This document shows positions 1 through 20,590 of a stretch of 64,000 nucleotides of DNA, piece by piece. Both the position numbers and the translations under genes were made by a program. The notes beneath the pieces are model-generated. The model was not told the origin of the DNA and did not search any database. It worked only from the letters and a program-made list of their open reading frames with translations. Numbering within the stretch: the first letter of the stretch is position 1; the number at the start of each line of letters is the position of its first letter. Source of the stretch: Cacajao melanocephalus (lineage: Eukaryota; Chordata; Mammalia; Primates; Pitheciidae); assembly GCA_963573385.1 (NCBI GenBank), contig CAUYLG010071334.1:17145-81144 (forward strand), written 5' to 3'.

Positions 1-166
1 CTTCCAAGTAGCTGGGATTATAGGCATGTGCCACCATGCCTGGCTAATTTTGTATTTTTAGTAGAGATGGGGTTTCTCCATGTTAATCAGGCTGGCCTTG
101 AACTCCTGACCTTGCGTCGGCCTCCCAAACTGCTCGGATTACAGGTGTGAGCCACCACGCCCGGCC
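1..166 (-). mobile_element. Alu, truncated by the window start
   Basis: Antisense Alu left monomer: agctgggattataggc, the gtagagatggggttt motif and the terminal ccaccacgcccggcc (Alu 5' end) at 166. The rest lies left of the window. Confidence 0.95.
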
Positions 167-2231
167 AACTGTACAATTTTTTTTGATCTTCTACTTTACC
201 TATGAGCTCAATGATTTTTGGTAATTTTTAACCCATGACACCCCCCGAAATAAAACTTGAGCTACTTACTAAAGCTTGCATTAGCCATTACTAACCAAAA
301 CTTCTATACCAAACCAATTTTTCTTATACTTACAATCTAGACATTTTTCTAGTGACTAAGTACTTTACTCTTTCTTGGTGTACCTTCCAATTGATGAAAT
401 AAAGGGAACAAATCAATGAAGACATCAGATACCACAAATGGCTTCAGGAATAGAAATCTAAAGGATTTAACCATCTTAACCTCATTTTTTTTTCCCTATA
501 TTAATAGGGCAAAGAGTTGGAGGGAATGTAAAGAGTTGCTTATAGAAACCTATTAATAGCTAATATTTGTTAAGGGCTGAGGATTTGTTGGGCGCTTTTT
601 TAAAGTTCTTTAACATGTACTTATTGAAGTCTCAAAAGAACTCTACATGATTAAGTTTTATAGGCATAATATATTTATGTAATAGGTATTTAATAGTATT
701 TAATAATACAAATTTTTATTATGTCTTATAGAAAACCAAATGGAAAATGAATATAAAGAAATGCAAAACACATTAAATTTCTGTTGACCCTTGCTGCCTG
801 TTTTTTATTTAGTTTATCCTGGACATGTGGGCCGGTACTTTTTTTTGTTACACTTACCTTTAATACTAGGAGAGCAAATACATGACAGGAACTGTGATGA
901 ATCTGGAAAGAAAATTTTTATCATTCAGTCTTCTTGCGGCTGTAAGAATCTTTTTAACATCTTTTAGATTTGTTTTCTGTTTGCATTTAAAGTTTTGGAG
1001 AAAATATCTTCATCATACCAACTTGGTTCTTAGCTATGTAAGAGGACTAAATCTAGGTGCCAAGTTAACTGGTTTAAGTAGAATGAAAAATTTATTTTTT
1101 CTGGTGACCTGGAGAGTGTTTTTAAAAATTATAAAAATGAATGCTTTTCATGCTCTGATTTATGTATAGGAATTATTAAGAGCTTCATTCTGATAAAGTT
1201 GTTTACCAATTGGCTACTCAGCGGTGGAGTCATTTCACAAAGGGTCTGCAGCAGATGAATTAGACCAGTAGTAACTTCACCCTTCTGCTTGTTGCAGCTG
1301 GAGCAGGATTAGGACTCATTCAATTGCAGCTGGTTCCCAGGAAAATGAAAGCAGTTCCTTCTGGTTTTTTCCTTTCATAGGAAAGTCGTAGTTCCCAACA
1401 GATGGCTTTCATCAGCCCTGTACATGTATCTGTAAATTCAAGGCTGAAGAATTACTTTCATCTTCATTAGGAAACAGGTGAAAAAACCGTTTGTAGTGTG
1501 GCACTATTTTGTTAGGGGTTGAATTAAGCATAGAGATTATAGTAGTATGCAATTCTGGGTCAAAATAGTTTTTAACTGTCAGCAATTAAAAAAAAGACTG
1601 CTAAGGAAAAGTAAGTCTGGCTGTAGTGTTGATTGAGGTATCTTTTATGGTTAAATAGTATTTTGCTTATGAAATATAGATGTTTAGAAAAAAAGACTGG
1701 TATCTTCTGCATTTTGTAGAATGTTGAGCCAGTAGCAGTCTTGGATCACAGTGATTCTAATCTGATTTCACAAGTAATAGGGAAATTTGAGAGCCAAAGA
1801 GATTGAAGTGTCTTGTCCAGTGCCACAGAGAAAGTTAATACCATCAAGGACAATTGGTCAGGCCCTTCTCAGTTCTGTGCTTTTTTCATTTTGCTGTAGT
1901 ACTTTGAGCCTAAGATAATTTAGTTAGAATTCTCTTCCTTAATGGAAACCATAGAATAAACCTTGTCTAGAGATTTTTGGTGGTATTGTAAACCACAGGT
2001 ATATAAATCTGCTATTTCAGTGTATGAAAATAGCTATACTCTCTTGTTAGAGTTTTCAAACAATTTTTTGAGAAAAGACTGCTTACTTATGGCCCAGATG
2101 AGAGGAATCAGAAAGTTTTCTTATGCTACTGGCTAAATATTAGAAGAGGAACATGTTGAGCTATCATAATGCTGGAAGAAAAAGTACTCCTTGAGTTTTG
2201 GAAAAAAAAAAGTTCATTTAAAGGTAAGTCT
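167..2231. other. Intronic stretch without recognised gene
   Basis: AT-rich sequence with poly(T) runs. About 1720-1890 resembles a diverged antisense MIR (cttgtccagtgccacag). The open frame at 882-1169 has no recognisable domain and no coding-like features; taken as chance. Confidence 0.7.
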
Positions 2232-3464
<1,233 letters not shown>

Positions 3465-3622
3465 TCACTTTAGCATTACCTGAGGAGGCTTAAAAAATAC
3501 ATACCAAACCAATTAATTTTTACTGGCAGTGAGGCCCAGGTTTCAGGGTTTTTTTGTTTGTTTTTTTGTTTTAAAGAATGTTTGTCTGATGTGCAGCGGG
3601 GATTGAGAACGATTGCTCTAAT
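3465..3622 (+). mobile_element. hAT-Charlie non-autonomous element, MER5-like
   Basis: Contains the diagnostic run cattacctgaggaggctt, gaggcccaggtttcaggg and gtgcagcggggattgagaacg near its end, all close to the MER5 consensus. Confidence 0.65.
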
Positions 3623-4084
3623 GCTTAGAACCAACATCTCTGTCGTAGGAACTGGCTAAGAGAGTCAGGAGACAGAAGAAGCAGGTACTTTTTAATCTCT
3701 TAATTAGACATTCAAACAATTAGATGAAATAGTTTACTTCACACCCACCCTTATGAACACACTTTGTACCCAGGACAGTGTACTTCTGGAAATGTACATT
3801 CTGTTTTATCATCCTCCCTGACAATAACTGCCCTAATCTTCACCTTTCAGGTTGGCATGAGAGGGAACTCAGTGAGCTCAATTAGACAGACAGATTCCAT
3901 TCTCTCTAAGATGTAGCATATAGGAATATCTACTGAAAATGAGAAAAAACGGTAGGAGGAAATACTTAATTTCTGCAGACAACAAACTATACACAGACAT
4001 ACATCTTCACTTTTTAGTCCTTAACAGTCAAAAGCCTCTCTCATTAAAGTAGAAACAACCAAAAAAACCACTGCAGATCCTTCT

Positions 4085-4870
4085 TTCTATGTGTACCCTG
4101 TCTCTTTCCCTTCATTTTTAAACTTCTTGAAAAAAAGTCTATATTCATTCCACATCTGCTGCATTCTGGCCTTTGGCCCTAGAGCAGCACTATTTGAAAC
4201 AGATTTTGGACAGTTTTCAGTCTTATTTTACCTGAGCTCTCACTGCATTTATCATTTGTTGACCATTCTTTCTTCCCTTTCCTTTGAGATAATTCTTAGA
4301 TGTCTCCCCGCTTCTTTCGTCTTTCTGGTAATTCCTTTACAGTTTGCTGGCGTTTTATCTTTTGCCTATATCCTAGATGTTGGATTCCCTAAGTTTGTGT
4401 GCTTCACTCATTTCTTACTGCTTCAGCCTTCCTCAGTTATCTCTGGACCTCTCTGTTCTTACTGATGACTCTAATTTCACATCTTAATTTGAGAACTATC
4501 TTCTGATCTCTGGACTTGTGTATCCCATTGTGTAGTATTTTATGTTGGTCTCTTCAGATTCACGATGGCCCAGATGGAATTTATCAACTTCTTTAACTGG
4601 CTGTCATTTCTTACTGTGATAAGAGGCATTGACATTGACTCTCATGCTTAAAGTGGAAACTTTGGTGTCATCTTCCATACCTCACTTGTCTGTCTTTTGG
4701 ATTCATTCCATCGTTTCACTAATACTTGTTAACATCTCTTATTTAACCAATTCATTATTTGAGGGCCTCTCTTAGAGCAGATCCTCCTACCTTAGTAGTT
4801 TCCTCATTGATTTTCCGTCCTCCAGTATCTTCTAGTCCACATTATTGCCAAAATTATCTTATTAAGAAGT
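4085..4870 (+). mobile_element. L2 (CR1-type LINE) fragment
   Basis: Diverged L2 3' ORF/UTR signatures: acttgtgtatcccattg, ttggtgtcatcttccatacc and ttcattccatcgtttcac. The 124-codon open frame at 4091-4465 lies in this fragment and is not a gene. L2 sequence seems to resume at 5310-5460 and 5640-5900 after other insertions. Confidence 0.55.
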
Positions 4871-5305
4871 GATTAAGAATACAGGTGCTAAGACCAGACC
4901 ATCTGGGCTTGTATCCCACACTGGGACTTTTGGGTAATTTGCTTAACCATTCTTTGCCACATTTTCTGCTATAAAATGGGGATAATACAGTGCTTACCTC
5001 ATAATGAAGTTGGGAGAATTTAATGAGTTAATATACATCTGGGCTAACAGAACTTTGTGCAAGGATAGAAATGTTCTATATCTGTACTGCCTGCCCTCTA
5101 TGGTAGCTAGAGCCACATGTAGCTGTTGAGCTCTTGAAATATGGCTAGTTGACTGAGGAGCTGAATTTTAAATTTTACTTAGTTATAATTTAATTGAAAT
5201 AGCCACACATGGCTAGTAGCTACTATAATGGACAGTACAGAATATGTAAAGTCCTTAGACTAGTGTTTAGCATGTAAGTGCTCCATAAATGTTAGCTATT
5301 ATTAC
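4871..5305 (+). mobile_element. MIR, split by a hAT element
   Basis: Reads gtgattaagaatacaggtgc, then ctataaaatggggataata and aatgagttaatatac; after the hAT insertion it resumes with gtaaagtccttagac and ends ctccataaatgttagctatt, the MIR 3' end. Confidence 0.8.
5046..5241 (+). mobile_element. hAT-Charlie element inside the MIR
   Basis: Carries agaactttgtgc, atgttctatatctg, the tggctagt palindrome-like segments and ends ggacagtacag. The flanks aatatacat and aatatgtaa resemble an 8-bp target-site duplication. The same family recurs at 30845-31040. Confidence 0.7.
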
Positions 5306-5950
5306 CATCTTTCTAAAATTAAACTTCTCTGCTTAAAATCCTTCAGTGCCAAATTCTGTGATACAGTATATGTGAGTTGTAACCTGTTCCCCTGTGTTGC
5401 TCCAAGCTTGTCAATTGCCACTTCTTCATATGCCCTCTGTGTTCCACTGTACCAATTCTCAGAGTATGGAGGACTAGCACCAGCAATAGTGTCCCCCGAA
5501 AACTTGTTTGAAATGCAAATTCTTAAGCCATATTCCAGGCCTATTGAATAAGGCACTGAATTTGGGGCCTTGCAGCTCCTATGTTAGTAAGTCTTCCAGG
5601 TGATTCTGATGCACGCTAAAGTTCAAGAGCCACTGTACTGCATCAGTCTCCCTGTAGTTCCTCAGATCTACCTTGTTTTCCCTTGCCCCTATGTTTTTCT
5701 TCTATCTGGGGTAATTATTATCCATTCATTCTTCCTCATTAACTGTTCAATCTTGCAGACTTAGTTTGGGCAAGTTTCTGTTTCTTCCTTCTTATCACCC
5801 ACCCTGCTCCAGGCTGACTTTGAGAGCTCACTTCATATCCATGCCACATACATCTACACACTTCCATCATAGCGCATTATACATTGTATTTTTTTAGACT
5901 GTCTGCTGTTAGTGAATTTAGGTTCTCATTTTTCATCTTAATATTCCCAT
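5306..5950 (+). mobile_element. L2 fragment interrupted by MER5A
   Basis: Text such as ttctctgcttaaaatccttc, and after the MER5A catcatagcgcattatacat, is typical of L2 3' ends. The interruption is 5465-5637. Confidence 0.5.
5465..5637 (+). mobile_element. MER5A (hAT-Charlie)
   Basis: Contains ttgtttgaaatgcaaattct, cctattgaataaggcactg and ccaggtgattctgatgcacg, then a cac-tg end: a close MER5A match. Confidence 0.85.
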
Positions 5951-6648
5951 CTATCTAGCAGTGTTTGGTTGTTTCATTTTTTAATTCAAAAAATTTTAAG
6001 TGTTTTGTTTGGGTTGTTTTGTGTGTGTTATGCATCTTCTAGGGGCTGGCACAGTGATTAGGAGTGAGGGAGTAGGTAAAGGAGACAGTTACTGTAATAA
6101 ATACACGTGGTGATAAGTACTCTGATGAAGTAAAATAGAGCACTGTGGAAACACGGAGTGGGGGTGGAGAAAGTCAGGAAAGTCTGTTCAGAGGAAGTCA
6201 CATGTGAGGTTAGTGAAGTGGAGAAGCAAATGGGTGGGGTGGGAAAGAGAGTAGTTCCTGAAAAGGGAACAGCATGTACAAAGGCCTAGAAGCAAAACAT
6301 TGTGTGCACGTAATAACTGTTTAATTGGATATGAATTTTAAAAATCACACATCTGACTTTTAGCTCTTGGTTTTGAGGACACCACCCTTCCCAGCAAACA
6401 TTGCATTTTATATGCTTCTGTATTTTTAAAGCAGTTTTTATACTTGATATCACACTTTGAGTAGATGGTTAAGGTGTGATAGAGTAACTTCCAAGCCAGC
6501 AGGATACATCTTTTTACTTATTGTATTTTAAAGCAGAAAAAAGTAAATCCTTTTTGTCTGAAAATTACAGTACAGGGCCAGGAACACATCAGTGGTGACA
6601 AAGGTAAGTAAACACATTCCTCTTATTGCTTAGGAATAGCCAAGGTTT
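5951..6648. other. Intronic stretch without recognised gene
   Basis: Mostly single-copy in appearance. About 6060-6290 (gtgataagtactctgatg, gaaagtcaggaaagtc) resembles an old mammalian interspersed repeat that I cannot assign. Confidence 0.5.
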
Positions 6649-7612
<964 letters not shown>

Positions 7613-7909
7613 GGCCAGGCGTGGTGGCTCACGCCTGTAATCCCAGCACTTTGGGAGGCCGAGGTGAGTGGACCACCCGAGGTCTGGAGTTTGAGACCAG
7701 CCTGGCCAACATGGTGAGACCCTGTCTCTACTAAAAATACAAAAATTAGCCAGGTGTGATGGTGGTTGCTTGTAATCCCGGCTTCTTGGGAGGCTGAGGC
7801 AGGGAGAATGGCTTGAACCTGGGAGGTGGAGATTGCATTGAGCCAAGATCACACCACTGCACTCCAGCCTGGGCAACAAGGTGAGACCCTGTCTCAAAAA
7901 AAGAAAGAA
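7613..7909 (+). mobile_element. Alu, sense, full length
   Basis: Starts ggccaggcgtggtggctcac; both monomers and the middle A-rich linker are present; ends gtctcaaaaaaagaaag. Confidence 0.96.
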
Positions 7910-8635
7910 GTGAATGCTTTTTCAACATTTGTTTCATAGATCTGTCAAACCATTTATCAGTTTATGTATATTATTCATCTTGGGATGTAGCGTGCAGCAC
8001 TTTGTAATGATGCCTACAGAGTGTTTTTAGAATTGAAACTATCATGTTTGAACTAGAAGGAGGATGATAGAAATTAGGTTGATTAAAAAAATTATTTAGC
8101 TCTCTTTATCCTCTCAAAATTTATAGCCTCTAGATGAAAAGGAGAAAATAGGGTTTCAGATGTATTCTAGAAATACTTGGTACCTCAGCTGAAAAGTGCC
8201 ATTTGCCACTTCCTTCAAGATAGTATTTGTTCTGTATTACCCATATAAAAATTTTAAAAGTTAAAAAAACTTTAATGAATAGGTAATGTATTCATCACTG
8301 TGTAAAATTCAAAAAGTACAAGAGTATTCTGTGAAAAGTATTCTTCTAACTCCTATTCCCTAGCTACTTGGCTCCCCTCTGGGAGGCAGCCAGTGAGCTT
8401 TATGTTCCTTTTGTACCTTTCCAAGAGATTGTATGTGTATACATGTGATCACTTTATGTATACATTTCTCCTGTCCCTTTTTTTCATAGTTGGAAGCATA
8501 CGTACTTTAACATATTCTTTGGCATCTTTTTTTTTCTCATCATTTAACAATATATGGTCATGCACTGCAAAACAACGTTTCAGTCAGTGGTAGACCACAT
8601 ATACAAAGGTTGTCCTATAAGATTTTTAATAGAGA

Positions 8636-9241
<606 letters not shown>

Positions 9242-10196
9242 TTCTAATGGAGAGGTGGAATTAAAGATGCTTTAAGATGGGTGACTTGGTTGGTCCAAGT
9301 GCAGTGGTGTTTACAACTAATTGATCACAAGCAGTTACAGATTTCTTTGTTCCGTCTCCACTCCCACTGCTTCACTTGACCAGCCTTAAAAAAAAAAAGA
9401 TGAGTGGCTGGAGGACCCCAACACTTGCCTTCTCCACAAAGGAGGATCAAAACAGCCAATAGATAATCACATTTTGAATACAGCATCTAAGAGAGAACAC
9501 TGAAATTTAACATGGAAGGGACGAGGAACCTCTGAGGCATGGGAAGAGAGGGAAGTAAACAGCTGGCCTGCTTGGGATTGGCTTGGAGCCAGGAGAAACT
9601 CCCCAGTGTGGGGTAAAGGTAAGAGACAGATCCCCAGTGATTTGTGTTCCCACCATAGACTCTTGTAATCTTGGCGTTAGAACAGCTTCTTGGCCCTCAT
9701 GGGTCCTGATACAAGAATAGGAGAATAGGGAGCTGCCTGGAGTTTGTGCAACAGCATTATACCAGAGAGGGAGTTCATGTTGTCCCTCTCACCACCCGGT
9801 TACCTTGAGACCCAATGAGCTGCAGCCATTTTGAGAGTCCAGCCCCCACTAGACCACATCTTGCTCTGGGGCCCAACTGCCGTTGCATCTCCATATCCCT
9901 AGTGCCCTAATGACATCTTCCTGTGTCCATCCAAAGGGCTGCAGCATCACAATGCTAGCTAGACCCAGCAGTGCAGAACATAATAATTTTCGAGAAAGAG
10001 TCCAATGAAAAAAAATTATAAAAATGCCTGAAACAATTCAAAATAATGTTAAAAAAGCTCAGTGAAATACAATGGTACACAATGTAAAGAACTCAGAAAA
10101 ATCTGAATTAGAAATTTAACAGAGATATCATTAAAAAAAAAATCCAGAAATTGTAGAACTGAAGAATTCAACAAATGAAATAAAAGCTATACTTCA

Positions 10197-10534
<338 letters not shown>

Positions 10535-11429
10535 CTAGATCAAGCAGAAGAAAGGACTTCTGAATTTGAAGACAGGTCTTTTGAAATAATTGTTACACAA
10601 AAAATAAGAAAGCGTATGTGACATATGGGAAGGACACCATAACGTGACCAAATATTTGAGTGTTGGGTATTCCAGAAGAAGAGAAGGGCAAAGGCATAGA
10701 AATACTAATGAATACTGAATTCATTGAATTATTACTGAAATAATAACTGAAAACTTCTCAAATCTTACAAAAGATATAGATGTACAGATTTAGGAAACTC
10801 AAAGATTTCAAAATAGAGTCATTCCTAAAGGTATTCTCCAAGGCACATTACTAACTGTCAAACTGTCACAAAGACAGAGAAATTCTAAAAATAGCAAGAG
10901 AAAAGCAGTGAATCACATATAAGGGAATCCTCATCAGATTAACAGCAGAAACCTTATAGACCAGGAGAGAATGGGATGATATATTCAGAGTACTGAAAGA
11001 ATAAAACTACTGGCCAAGAATACTACACCTAGCAAAGCTGTCTTTTTAGAATGAAGGAGAAATAAATTCTTTCCCAGATAAGAAAAAAACGAGGGAATTT
11101 ATCAACACTAGATGGCCCTACAAGAAGTGCTTAAGGGAGTTCTGCATCTGAAAGTGAAAGGACAATATGTACCTTCATGAAAACATGCAAATATGTAAAA
11201 CTCACTAGAAGAGCAGACGTGCAAATGAGGAAGAGAAAGGACTCAAATATTACCACCACAGAAAACCACCAAACTGCAGTGACAACCAGTGAGAAAGGAA
11301 GAAAGGAGCAAGGATACACAAAACAACCAGAAAGTTAACAAAATACAGGATAAGTTACCTATCATTAATAATATTGAATCAGATTAAATTCCACACTCAA
11401 AATGTATACATCAGCTGAATTTTTTTTAA

Positions 11430-15445
<4,016 letters not shown>

Positions 15446-16289
15446 TTGACTCATAGAGGTAGAGAGTAGAATGATAGTTACAAAGTCTGAGTCTGAGAAG
15501 GGCGAGGGGGTGGGGTGGATGAAGAGAGGTTGGTTTATAGGTACAAGCACACAGTTGGAATAAGTTCTGATGTTTATTGCTTAGGGTAACTATAGTTAAC
15601 AACAATGTATTGCATATTTAAAAATAGAAGATTTCAAGTGTTCTCAACATAAAGGATAAATGTTTGAGGTGATGGATATCCTAAATACTGATTTGATCAT
15701 TATACATTGTATACAGGTATAAAAATATCACATGTACCTCATTAATATGTAGAATTATGGATATGTTAAAAATAAAAATTATTACAGTGGAACTGAACAG
15801 TTCGTAATGTACATAGTTTGCATTACTTAGCATGTTTGTGGTCATATTGGTGTAAACAAAACCATGGCGTCAGTCTTATAACAGCTTAGCACATGCTGTT
15901 ATGTATACTACTGTTAGTGGTTTATGTGTTTTTTGTTTCTATTTTACTGGTTTATTTATTAAAGTTGTTATTTTAGAGTATACACTTTCCACTTATTAAA
16001 AAGAGTTAACAATAAAACAGCTCCAGGCAGGTCCTTCAGGAAGTATTCCAAAAGAAGGCATTGTTAGCACAGGAGATGACAGTTCCATCTGTGTTATCAC
16101 CTTGGAAGACCTTCCCAGTGGGGAAAGATGGGGGCAGTGGAAGACAGCGATATTGATAATTCTGACCCTATGTTGGCTTAGACTAATGTTGAATGTTTGT
16201 TTTTTAATGCTTAATGAAAAGAGTAAAAAAACTTTTTTTTTGTTTTTTAGATAAAAGTTCATAGAATAGGGATATAAAGAAAGTAAGTA

Positions 16290-16638
<349 letters not shown>

Positions 16639-16989
16639 TTATTACAAAATAATTTGAAAAGTAAAAATATGTTTATAACATAAAAAATTACATTGTGGTA
16701 AGGTTAACATTATTGAAGATAGAATTTTTTTTTACAAATTTAGTATAGCCTAGGTGTTCAGTGTTTATAAAGTTTCTATTAGTGTATTGTAATGTGCTAG
16801 GCCTTTGTGTTCACTCACCACTCATTCACTGACTTACTTGGGGCAACTTTTAGTCCTGCAAGCTCCATTTGTGGTAAGTGCCCCATACAGGTGTACCATT
16901 TTAAAAAATGTTGTATACTGTATTTTTACTGTTCTTTTTCTGTGTTTAAATACTCAAAGTCTTACCATTGTATTAAAGTTGCCTACAAT

Positions 16990-17054
16990 ATTCAGTATAC
17001 TAATGCATTGTGTAGTATACACAATATTCAGTATTCAGTATACTAATGCATTGT
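16990..17054 (+). repeat. Local 43-bp-period duplication inside the Tigger
   Basis: The 22-mer starting attcagtatactaatgc occurs exactly at 16990-17011 and 17033-17054. Confidence 0.9.
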
Positions 17055-17552
17055 ATATAGCTGTAGCCCATACCATATAGCCTAGGTGTGTAGTAAGCTA
17101 TACAGTCTAGGTGTGTGTAAGTACACTTTCTGATGTTGCACAATGATGAAATTGTCTAATGATATGTTTCTCAGCATGAATCCCCTTCATTAGGCAACAT
17201 ATGACTGTATCTTAAAGGATGTTCCATATTAGTACGTTAGGTTTAGGAATGTTTCATTGTATGAGTGTATCATAATTTATACATTTATATGAGTATCCCC
17301 TTGTTAATGGACATTTGTTTCTCATTTTTTGTGATGATGAATAGTGCTGCATTAATAACCTCATTTGTATATCATTTCACTTATAAGTCCCTAGAAGTGG
17401 AATTATTGGGTCAAAGAGTGTTACAGCATTATAATTTTGATATTCCTATATTTTTCTCCATAGAGAATCATCAGTATGTGAGAGTCACTGCTTCCCTATA
17501 CCCTTTGCAACACTTTTTGATTTTTGACAGTCTGACAAGTGAAAAATTGTTA

Positions 17553-18121
17553 CCCACTTTTGACTGCATGCTTTCACTCATGAGGGAGTTTGCTTTCAGG
17601 CTAATGACCAAAGACAACATCTAATTTGTATTTGTACTGTCAGGCTGTTTTAAGCCTAATTTTCCAAAAAAAAAAAAAAAAAGAGAGAGAGAAAGAAAAT
17701 GTACAATTTTTACAGGTAATCAGAAATTTGTTGAGTTTTTTTGTTTTAACTGTTACTATGTTGCTTTAGAAATTTCTAGATACTTTTGCCGGGTCTGATT
17801 TAGTGGTGACCTGTACTGATAGATTTCTGTCCTGATAGGTTTTGATACTGATCTTTTAGGTGCCCATTATATAGTACTTGTATTTGAAAACCTGTATAAT
17901 TTTGAATACATATTATGATAGGTATTATATTTAGGTCACAGCAACCCTTTAAAGAAGATTGTCTATGGTATGGATGAAACAAAGGCTCATAGAAGTCAAG
18001 TGATTTGCCTGTAGTGTATTAGAATATAGATGCTGGTAGAGTCATCAAAAGAGAAAAATACACATTCAGAGTTGAGATAAACTGAAAATGTTAAACTTGT
18101 GCAGTAAAGTATTGAGTTTTT
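17553..18121. other. Intronic stretch without recognised gene
   Basis: Contains an A run followed by (GA)n at 17667-17695. Nothing else recognised. Confidence 0.5.
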
Positions 18122-18402
18122 TTTCTTTTCTTTTTTTTTTTTTTGAGACAGAGTCTTACTCTGTTGCCCAGTGCACCTCACTGCAACCTCAGTCTCCCAG
18201 GTTCAAGTGATTCTTGTACCTCAGTCTCTAGAGTAGCTGGGACTACAGGTGTGCTAATTAGCCAGCCTAATTTTTTAATTTTTGTAGGGATGGGGTTTCT
18301 CCATGCTGGCCAGGCTGGTCTTGAACTCCTGGCTTCAGGCACTCTGCCTGCCTTGGCCTCCCAAAGTGCTAGGATTACGTGTGTGAGCTACCATGCCTGG
18401 CC
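18122..18402 (-). mobile_element. Alu, antisense, with internal deletion
   Basis: Poly(T), then gagacagagtcttactctg; the sequence jumps from gttgcccagt to gcacctcactgc, losing part of the right arm; ends ccatgcctggcc. Confidence 0.95.
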
Positions 18403-18424
18403 TAAAGTACTCCCTGAGTTTTTA

Positions 18425-18560
18425 CAGACTTGTGTAATAGTATTAAGAGCACAGATTCTAGTCTCACTATTTACTTGTTCTTTGATCTTTAAATTAGGTA
18501 ATTCTCCATGAGCTTCAGTTTTCTTTTCTATAAAAGAGGGATAGTATTATAGTAGTACCT
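18425..18560 (+). mobile_element. MIR fragment
   Basis: attaagagcacagattctag and cataaaagagggatagta-type text follow the MIR core. Confidence 0.6.
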
Positions 18561-19184
18561 AAATTACAAAAGATGGTGGTTAGCCTGACCATGTCATTGC
18601 TGCAGTGGTTTTTTAGCATGTTTCAAAAATAAAGAGCAGGAAATAGTGCTGACTTCCCTCTCTTTTCTCCAGTAAAGCAACACAAAACAGCATTTTGTTA
18701 ACTCATGAAATATTGCCATCATATTTTAAGACCATTGGAAATTTTCATGAACACATAAATTTTAATATGACATAGAAGTAGACATCTTTTAAGTAGATAA
18801 TTTAAAAAACATTTGTCACATTTTAATTAGGATGGATATTTTCTGTTCATACTCCTTTGGAAAAGGCAAAATATTTAAACAGTATTCCTATTCTCTCTCA
18901 GTTTGGCCCCAGTTTTTAGTATTTGGAAGTTAACAGCGTATCTCTTTCCTCAATAAAAGAACAATAACAAGGACAACAAAGTTCTTCATTAAAAAAAACA
19001 AATAACAAGCAGAATCCCCCCCCCTTGTTAAAATTGTTAAAATAGTTCTTTATTTTATATCTTGAAAGCTCAAGGATAGGGTAAGGATCAAGTTACAGAG
19101 CTGTTTTTTTCCCTGTGCTGAGTGGCCTGGTTCATATTAGGAATGAAACTAATGACTGTAATATAATTAAGCACTGTGGTGTAT

Positions 19185-19325
19185 AGCACTGCTGCTCAAG
19201 TTTTTATTTGGGGATTTCGTTAAAATGAAGTTTCAGATTTTTGGTGAGGTCCGAGATTTTACATTTCTAAAAAGCTCCCTAGTATTTTACTGCTGCACAA
19301 AACACATTTTGAGTAGCAAGTTTCT
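19185..19325 (+). mobile_element. hAT-Charlie MER5-like fragment
   Basis: ctgctgctcaagttttt at the start, aaaaagctccctagta and ttttgagtagcaag near the end fit the MER5 consensus loosely. Confidence 0.5.
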
Positions 19326-19701
19326 ATAGGACTAACCTTTTACTCTTGACTAGTTATCTTAAATCATAGCTTATTTTCACACATTGATTCAGCAGATTTC
19401 TGTGGAACATATATGTCCCTGTGTCCCTGGCACTATGCTAGGTACTGGGGTTATACTAGGGATGCTAGATAGATAGTCTGCTCTCAGACAAGTGGGGAAG
19501 CCAAAGAATTAACAACAAAGTAAGTATATGTAAATGGTGATGGGAAGTCCAGGGAGCTGATAATCTTAAGCACAAAAATTGCTTTTTGACAGGTTTATGA
19601 AGACACTGAAACTAGTTTGTCTGATACTTTGACATCTAGGTGCCCAATAGGCTAGAATGGAGCTTTGACTACATTGGATATCAATGTAGGATAGATATGT
19701 A

Positions 19702-19896
19702 ATGGTTGTTGGCAAACTTTTTCTGTAAATAAAAGGCAGGATAGTAAATATTTTAGGCTTTGCGGGCCGTACAGTCTCAGATCTAATTACTCAAGTCTGC
19801 GAACCAGGTAACAGTAAATGATTGTGAGTTCCAGTAAGACTTTATTTATAGTAGCAGGTGGTGGCCTGGATTTGGTTTGCAGGCTGTAGTTCTAGA
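19702..19896 (+). mobile_element. hAT-Charlie non-autonomous element
   Basis: ttggcaaactttttctgtaa, gtaaatattttaggctttgc and the terminal ttgcaggctgtagttct match a widespread Charlie-type family whose exact name I am unsure of. Confidence 0.75.
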
Positions 19897-20359
19897 ATGG
19901 CAGCATATTACTCCTCACTAGTAAGATATGAAAATAATTTAAAGGAATGACTTATTTAAAAAAAGAAGGTAATCACATTGATAACATCACTGCATCACTG
20001 ATTCATTTGCATTTGAATATGCTATCTTGGAACCTTCGTTGTTTACCTAGGGATACCTCTGAGAATATATTATAAATGTGATTGTCATTTGCCTTGTATA
20101 TCACTGGGGCAAAAAAGGGTTAAGGTCTGTTGCTTGGAACTTCAGTTAGAACTCCTAAAGAGCTGCATAAATGCTCATTTTTTCCTTTTATTATATGGGG
20201 GAAAGAAGCCATGACGTATAGAAAGAGTTAAAGAATTTCAACATAGGTATGCAATGAAGCATTTCCGTAAATTGCTTTTTCTAGACAATATTGTAAACTA
20301 TGTAATCCCCTGATCAGAAGAGGACATCCCTGGATACTCAGTTATCATTATTTAGGGTA

Positions 20360-20590
20360 ATGAATAGAATTTAGGCTCTGGAGTTGACCTTTTGGTTTCA
20401 TCACTTAACTCATGTGAATTTGGCAGAGTAGTTAACTTCTTTGCCCTCAGTTTCTTCATGGGATGATGATACTGCAACATACTTTTGAAAATTATTTTAA
20501 AAACACTATATTTGATAGCAACTAGTCTAGCGCTAGAAAATAGTGAGCCTTCTATAGATGTTACTTTCTTCTCTTCTGACCTGCTTGAAG
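20360..20590 (+). mobile_element. MIR
   Basis: taggctctggagttgacc, then cctcagtttcttcatggg and tagcgctagaaaatagtg track the MIR consensus in order. Confidence 0.7.

Noticed and set aside
882..1169. 95-codon open frame on the + strand
   Set aside because: No recognisable domain, AT-driven Phe/Leu-rich composition and no splice or promoter context; chance frame in an intron.
4091..4465. 124-codon open frame
   Set aside because: It lies in an L2-like fragment and is a Phe/Leu/Ser-rich translation of pyrimidine-rich repeat sequence.
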